Made by a program: the position numbers and the translations under genes. A stretch of 10,501 bases of DNA from Saprospiraceae bacterium. Its GTDB lineage: Bacteria > Bacteroidota > Bacteroidia > Chitinophagales > Saprospiraceae. This document shows, one piece after another, positions 7,038-10,501 of this stretch; the first letter of the stretch is position 1; each line of letters starts with the position of its first letter. The DNA is taken from the NCBI GenBank assembly GCA_020436955.1, contig JAGQWW010000061.1, positions 1 to 10,501 on the forward strand, written 5' to 3'. The notes under the pieces were generated by a model. The model was given only the letters and a program-made list of their open reading frames with translations. It was not told the DNA's origin and made no database searches.

Positions 7038-8117
7038 TTGAAACAGAGAATCAACTCCCTTTTAAAACTGACCCTCTTTTTTGGAATCGGATTCCTGATT
7101 CTCTACCTACTCTACAATAGCCAGAATAAAGCCTATCAGGCACAATGCCAGATTGATGGCATCCCTTCAGACGAGTGTGATTTCCTGGGAAAGTTGTTTG
7201 CAGACTTTGCAAGTGTTAATTACTGGTGGATTGCAGCTATTTTGGTGGTATATTTCATTAGTAATATCAATAGGATGATACGTTGGAAAATGTTGTTGAA
7301 GCCAATGGGCTTCCATCCAACTTATCTCAATATGTATTTTACTATCATGCTGGGGTATTTTGCCAATCTGGGTTTTCCTCGTATGGGTGAAGTAGTAAGG
7401 GCCGGAGCCTTAGCCAGGTATGAAAAATTGCCTGCAGAAAAGGTAATGGGAACTATCGTTACTGACAGGATCTTCGACCTAATATCACTTATCCTGGTAG
7501 TCGGGTTGGCGTTTATTTTGGAATTTGACACCCTCTGGGGATGGTTATCTACTAATGCAAGCGCAGGTGAAAAAGCCGGGTTTTTTACTCAAACCTGGGT
7601 ACAGTTGTTACTAGGTTTTATTGTGATAATGGGAGTAGTGGCTTGGGTCCTTAGAAAAAGGTTAATGGCTTTACCTGTTTTTCTTAAAATAAAAAATCTC
7701 CTGATTGGCTTTGGCGAAGGATTGCTTTCAGTCAGAAAAGTTGACCAGCCATTCTGGTTTGTTTTTCATAGTGTAAGCATATGGGTAATGTATTTCCTGA
7801 TGGCTTACTTCTGTTTGCTTTCATTCGGTCCTACTGCTCATTTAGGTCCCATCGCTGCGCTTTTAGTTTTTGTTTTTGGTGCATTTGGTATCGTAATTCC
7901 GTCTCCGGGTGGTATGGGATCTTACCATTTTTTAGTGATGGTCGGGTTGGCTTTGTATGGAATCGGAGGTGGAGATTCTTTCTCTCTTGCCAATATCATG
8001 TTCTTTTCCGTGAATATCTTCGGAAATGTTTTTTGGGGAATTCTTGCATTAATTATCTTACCCATCATTAACAGAGAATATAATCCGCAAGAACCCGTTT
8101 TGGAAAGTGGTTCCTAA
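7038..8117 (+). CDS. UPF0104 / LPG-synthase-type integral membrane protein (flippase-like)
   Basis: This 359-residue protein belongs to the membrane family of the lysylphosphatidylglycerol synthase N-terminal region (UPF0104, flippase-like). I expect about eight membrane segments, near residues 11-27, 62-78, 97-113, 145-161, 187-204, 238-262, 268-290 and 316-346. Family motifs are present: NLGFPRMGEVVRAGAL (110-125), TDRIFDLISL (142-151) and PSPGGMGSYH in the C-terminal part. It has no cytosolic aminoacyl-transfer domain, so it is not a full MprF; lipid or polyprenol-lipid transfer is inferred only. C37 and C47 sit in the first predicted periplasmic loop. The start is TTG at 7038 after seven T; the next in-frame Met is residue 80, which would delete two membrane segments. 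It is likely cotranscribed with panD. Confidence 0.85.
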   Translation: MKQRINSLLKLTLFFGIGFLILYLLYNSQNKAYQAQCQIDGIPSDECDFLGKLFADFASVNYWWIAAILVVYFISNINRMIRWKMLLKPMGFHPTYLNMYFTIMLGYFANLGFPRMGEVVRAGALARYEKLPAEKVMGTIVTDRIFDLISLILVVGLAFILEFDTLWGWLSTNASAGEKAGFFTQTWVQLLLGFIVIMGVVAWVLRKRLMALPVFLKIKNLLIGFGEGLLSVRKVDQPFWFVFHSVSIWVMYFLMAYFCLLSFGPTAHLGPIAALLVFVFGAFGIVIPSPGGMGSYHFLVMVGLALYGIGGGDSFSLANIMFFSVNIFGNVFWGILALIILPIINREYNPQEPVLESGS

Positions 8118-8126
8118 TTCAATTGC

Positions 8127-9479
8127 ATGCAAGGTTATTTCACTATTCGACTATTCCTTACAGGGATAATTTGCCTTATTTATTCCCTTTTACCAGCACA
8201 GTCACCAGAATTGGTACAGCAGGCCCGTGCTCAATTTGATAAAAAATACAATCTGGTTTGGACCAAGCAATTCAAAGGTCGATTTAATGACTACAACGAT
8301 ATTGCTATTGCGCTAGCTTATGACGGGTTATACTGTAAAGGTGTTTGGCAATTTTTAAAAAGCAGGGAAACCTTTCGGTTAGATGGCACTATAGAAGGCA
8401 AAAATCTTTTATTGAATGAAACTGATGAAGAAGGAAACATCACCGGATATTTACAAGGGACATTAGACGGAAATAATTTTGTTGGATCCTGGTCCAGGCT
8501 GGATAACCAATTTGGCGTACCTGTAAGTTGGGAATTGTCTGAAAGGCAGAGTTTGTTGCCATCTTATTGTGGAGAAAATAAATGGATCAACAGGTATACC
8601 GGCGTTTTGGGAGGTAAAACACTTGAATTAATTCTTCAAAAGGTCCATGGTGATTTTGTCCAGGGTAAGTTATACCTGGAAGATAAAAACATTACTTACG
8701 ATGTTTCCGGGCAAGCTGTAGCTGCCGGGTCTACCTACCTACAATTGCGCAATTACCTTGATGAGCCAAGCGGATATTTACTCGTCGATCTGCATAACCA
8801 GGTTTCTTTCAAAGCAATTTGGGAAGATGAGAAAAAGAATAAACTGGAAGGGAACTTTGACCTCAGCGGGCGATTAATCATTGGTTGTCTGGAATATGCT
8901 GACTTTTTTGGTGTATGCGATATCATGTTTCCAAAATCCAATCAATCTGCTTTCAATAAATATATAGAGACTTTTGCAGAGGAATTTGCTTCTGATTGCA
9001 GGGCTTTTTTACGTCAAAAGTCAAAAGAACTGACCAAAGACCCTGATTTACGCATCAGTTATTATGCAAATGGATGGTTTGAAACTGAATTTTTCAATAG
9101 AGAAATCATCAGTGGCATACAGGAGTTCAGTGCAAGTTGGGAAAAAGAACCGGTCATGATTCCTGTCAATTATCATCTTCCCAGCGGTAAAGTCATAACA
9201 TTTGAAGATATTTTTAGGGAAGAATATGACATGCCTTATTTCGTAGAAAAAGTGGTGCGAAAGGAAATGGAAAAACATCCCTTATATAAATCCGATCCAA
9301 GTTTTAGAGCCTGGATCAAAAAGGTTGATTTTCCTTTTTTTACCCTGAGAAGGGAGGGAATTTATTTTAGTACAGGATTTAATGCTGTTTATGGCAGGCA
9401 AGGCATTACTATTCCATTTTCAAAATTGCGTTCTTTTTTAAAAAAGAAAACCTACTGGGAGGACAGTTTTTTTAAATAG
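8127..9479 (+). CDS. secreted protein with DUF3298-like C-terminal domain
   Basis: The 450-residue product starts with a signal peptide (hydrophobic core to P-A-Q at 23-25, cleavage probably after A24). No lipobox Cys is placed for lipidation, so it should be periplasmic or outer-membrane associated. Residues about 50-260 form beta-rich units of a G-x-x-x-G-x-L-x-G type, for example GYLQGTLDGNNFVGSW near 106-121, and may be two related barrels. From about 327 to 439 the pattern resembles DUF3298 (the RsiV/PdaC-like domain): VNYHLPSGKVITFEDIF, then VEKVVRKEM, then FTLRREGIYFSTGFNAV and ITIPFSKLRSFL. Related domains occur in lysozyme-sensing or peptidoglycan deacetylase proteins, but no catalytic domain is seen. 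It lies 9 bp after the membrane protein gene, so it is probably in the same transcript. Confidence 0.65.
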   Translation: MQGYFTIRLFLTGIICLIYSLLPAQSPELVQQARAQFDKKYNLVWTKQFKGRFNDYNDIAIALAYDGLYCKGVWQFLKSRETFRLDGTIEGKNLLLNETDEEGNITGYLQGTLDGNNFVGSWSRLDNQFGVPVSWELSERQSLLPSYCGENKWINRYTGVLGGKTLELILQKVHGDFVQGKLYLEDKNITYDVSGQAVAAGSTYLQLRNYLDEPSGYLLVDLHNQVSFKAIWEDEKKNKLEGNFDLSGRLIIGCLEYADFFGVCDIMFPKSNQSAFNKYIETFAEEFASDCRAFLRQKSKELTKDPDLRISYYANGWFETEFFNREIISGIQEFSASWEKEPVMIPVNYHLPSGKVITFEDIFREEYDMPYFVEKVVRKEMEKHPLYKSDPSFRAWIKKVDFPFFTLRREGIYFSTGFNAVYGRQGITIPFSKLRSFLKKKTYWEDSFFK

Positions 9480-9548
9480 ATAGTTTTTTTCAATTTTGAA
9501 CCTACAGGGAGTAAAAATCCTTATACAATAGCATTTTAAAAATCTATC

Positions 9549-10421
9549 ATGGAGACCGCAGATTTGCTAAAGAAAGTAAGGAAGATTGAGATAAAGACAA
9601 AAGGTCTTTCCAGCCATTTGTTTTCCGGAGAATATCATTCAGCCTTTAAAGGCAGAGGAATGTCATTTAGTGAAGTGCGCGATTATCATTATGGCGACGA
9701 TGTAAGGAATATTGACTGGAATGTAACAGCAAGGACCGGGCGGCCGCATGTAAAAGTTTTTGAAGAGGAGCGCGAGTTGACAGTAATGCTCCTGATTGAT
9801 GTAAGTGGTTCTTCTATGTTCGGTTCGATAAGCGCTACCAAGAAAGAAATCCTTACCGAAATTAGTGCTGTGTTGGCCTTTTCAGCTATCAATAACAACG
9901 ACAAAGTCGGTGTGCTTTTTTTCAGTGACCATGTTGAGCGCTATATTCCACCAAAAAAGGGCAGAAAACATATTTTAAGGATCATTAGAGAATTATTGGA
10001 CTTCGAAGCGAGTGGCCGTAAAACCGATTTGTCTGAAGCTTTTCAGTTTTTTAATAATGTTTTGAAAAAGAAGAGCATCGTTTTTGTGCTGTCTGATTTT
10101 GCAACAAAGGATTATGAAAGAGCACTTCGCATAGTTGCCAGAAAACATGATCTAATTGGTTTGCAATTGACTGACCCAAGAGAAGAAAAAATACCCAATG
10201 TTGGTTTAATACAGGCCGAAGACCCAGAAACCGGCAAAATTCAGTGGATGGATACCTCTTCTTCCGGATTGCGAAAGAAATATGAAGAAGTTTTTCAGGG
10301 TTATCAGCAATATTTTAAGTCTACCTTTTTGAAAAGTGGTGCTGAGGTAGTCCAGATTAAAACCAATGCATCTTATGTGAATGCACTCCTCAAGTTTTTT
10401 CAAAAGAGAGCCGGAATATGA
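9549..10421 (+). CDS. DUF58 domain protein of a Bat-type cluster
   Basis: The 290-residue protein is a DUF58 member with a vWA-like fold. The DUF58 signature FSEVRDYHYGDDVRNIDWNV spans residues 40-59, followed by ART and RPHVKVFEEERE (65-76). A complete metal-ion-dependent adhesion motif follows: DVSGS at 84-88, Thr159 in GRKTDLSEA, and Asp183 in VLSDF. It has no signal peptide or membrane segment. Such proteins usually accompany a MoxR ATPase and BatA-D proteins and are thought to work with MoxR in maturing or maintaining envelope proteins. Here the upstream neighbour is not moxR, but the downstream gene overlaps by four bases (ATGA), indicating translational coupling. The 69 bp before the ATG hold a TATACAAT at 9522-9529 but no TAnnTTTG. 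Confidence 0.92.
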   Translation: METADLLKKVRKIEIKTKGLSSHLFSGEYHSAFKGRGMSFSEVRDYHYGDDVRNIDWNVTARTGRPHVKVFEEERELTVMLLIDVSGSSMFGSISATKKEILTEISAVLAFSAINNNDKVGVLFFSDHVERYIPPKKGRKHILRIIRELLDFEASGRKTDLSEAFQFFNNVLKKKSIVFVLSDFATKDYERALRIVARKHDLIGLQLTDPREEKIPNVGLIQAEDPETGKIQWMDTSSSGLRKKYEEVFQGYQQYFKSTFLKSGAEVVQIKTNASYVNALLKFFQKRAGI

Positions 10422-10501
10422 GAAATGGGTGGATAATTATCTTTTTGTTGTTGTCTAACATTGGTTTTAGCCAGGTTCAGGTTATTGCTAACCTTGATAC
10501 T
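10418..10501 (+). CDS. N-terminus of an exported BatD-like protein (partial)
   Basis: The ATG at 10418 overlaps the TGA of the DUF58 gene (ATGA), and the frame stays open for 28 codons to the window edge. The product opens with R at position 2, a hydrophobic core (WIIIFLLLSNIGF) and a likely cleavage site at S-Q, then QVQVIANLDT. A signal peptide followed by a V-x-A-x-L-D-T strand is how BatD-type proteins next to DUF58 genes often begin. The assignment depends mostly on position, since only 28 residues are visible. Confidence 0.6.
   Translation, partial: MRNGWIIIFLLLSNIGFSQVQVIANLDT

Noticed and set aside
9489..9500. TTCAATTTTGAA as an operator palindrome before the DUF58 gene
   Set aside because: The symmetry is imperfect in AT-rich DNA and there is no second copy or promoter context; chance is likely.

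Overview
The window looks like a chromosomal segment of a Bacteroidota bacterium, perhaps of the Saprospiria/Chitinophagia side, though rank below phylum is a guess. The evidence is a type IX secretion (T9SS) sorting-domain tail at the left edge, two Bacteroidota-typical families (DUF4290 and a DUF4270 lipoprotein), a glycogen-synthase-like protein beside panC, Bacteroidota-type -7 promoter boxes (TAnnTTTG), and almost no Shine-Dalgarno sequences. I see no mobile element, tRNA, rRNA, CRISPR array or phage gene.

Left edge (1-578, + strand): the last 50 codons of a T9SS-exported protein, then a 137-residue protein I do not recognise. It ends one base from the end of the convergent DUF4290 gene.

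Minus-strand block (5480 down to 580): in transcription order, a short GlgA-like protein that keeps only the N-terminal half of a GT5 enzyme, a nested hairpin with a T-tract (terminator or attenuator), a DUF4270 lipoprotein, glmS (amino-sugar synthesis for peptidoglycan and LPS), and a DUF4290 protein with an internal duplication and a basic RG/N-rich tail. The last three are tightly spaced (14 and 29 bp) and are probably cotranscribed.

Plus-strand block (5651-8117): panC and panD supply the last step of pantothenate synthesis and its beta-alanine. A UPF0104/LPG-synthase-type membrane protein follows 23 bp after panD, starting with TTG. panD has its own -7 box only 9 bp before its ATG, so its mRNA is probably leaderless or nearly so.

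Right end (8127-10501): a secreted protein with a DUF3298-like C-terminus, a DUF58 protein with an intact DxSxS motif, and the first 28 codons of an exported protein joined by an ATGA overlap. The last two look like the start of a Bat-type (Bacteroides aerotolerance) cluster.

Most of the window is core metabolism and cell envelope. The best candidates for something under-described are the apparently inactive GlgA-like protein, the nested hairpin in front of the DUF4270-glmS genes, and the duplicated DUF4290 protein next to glmS. No clearly new multi-gene system is evident.
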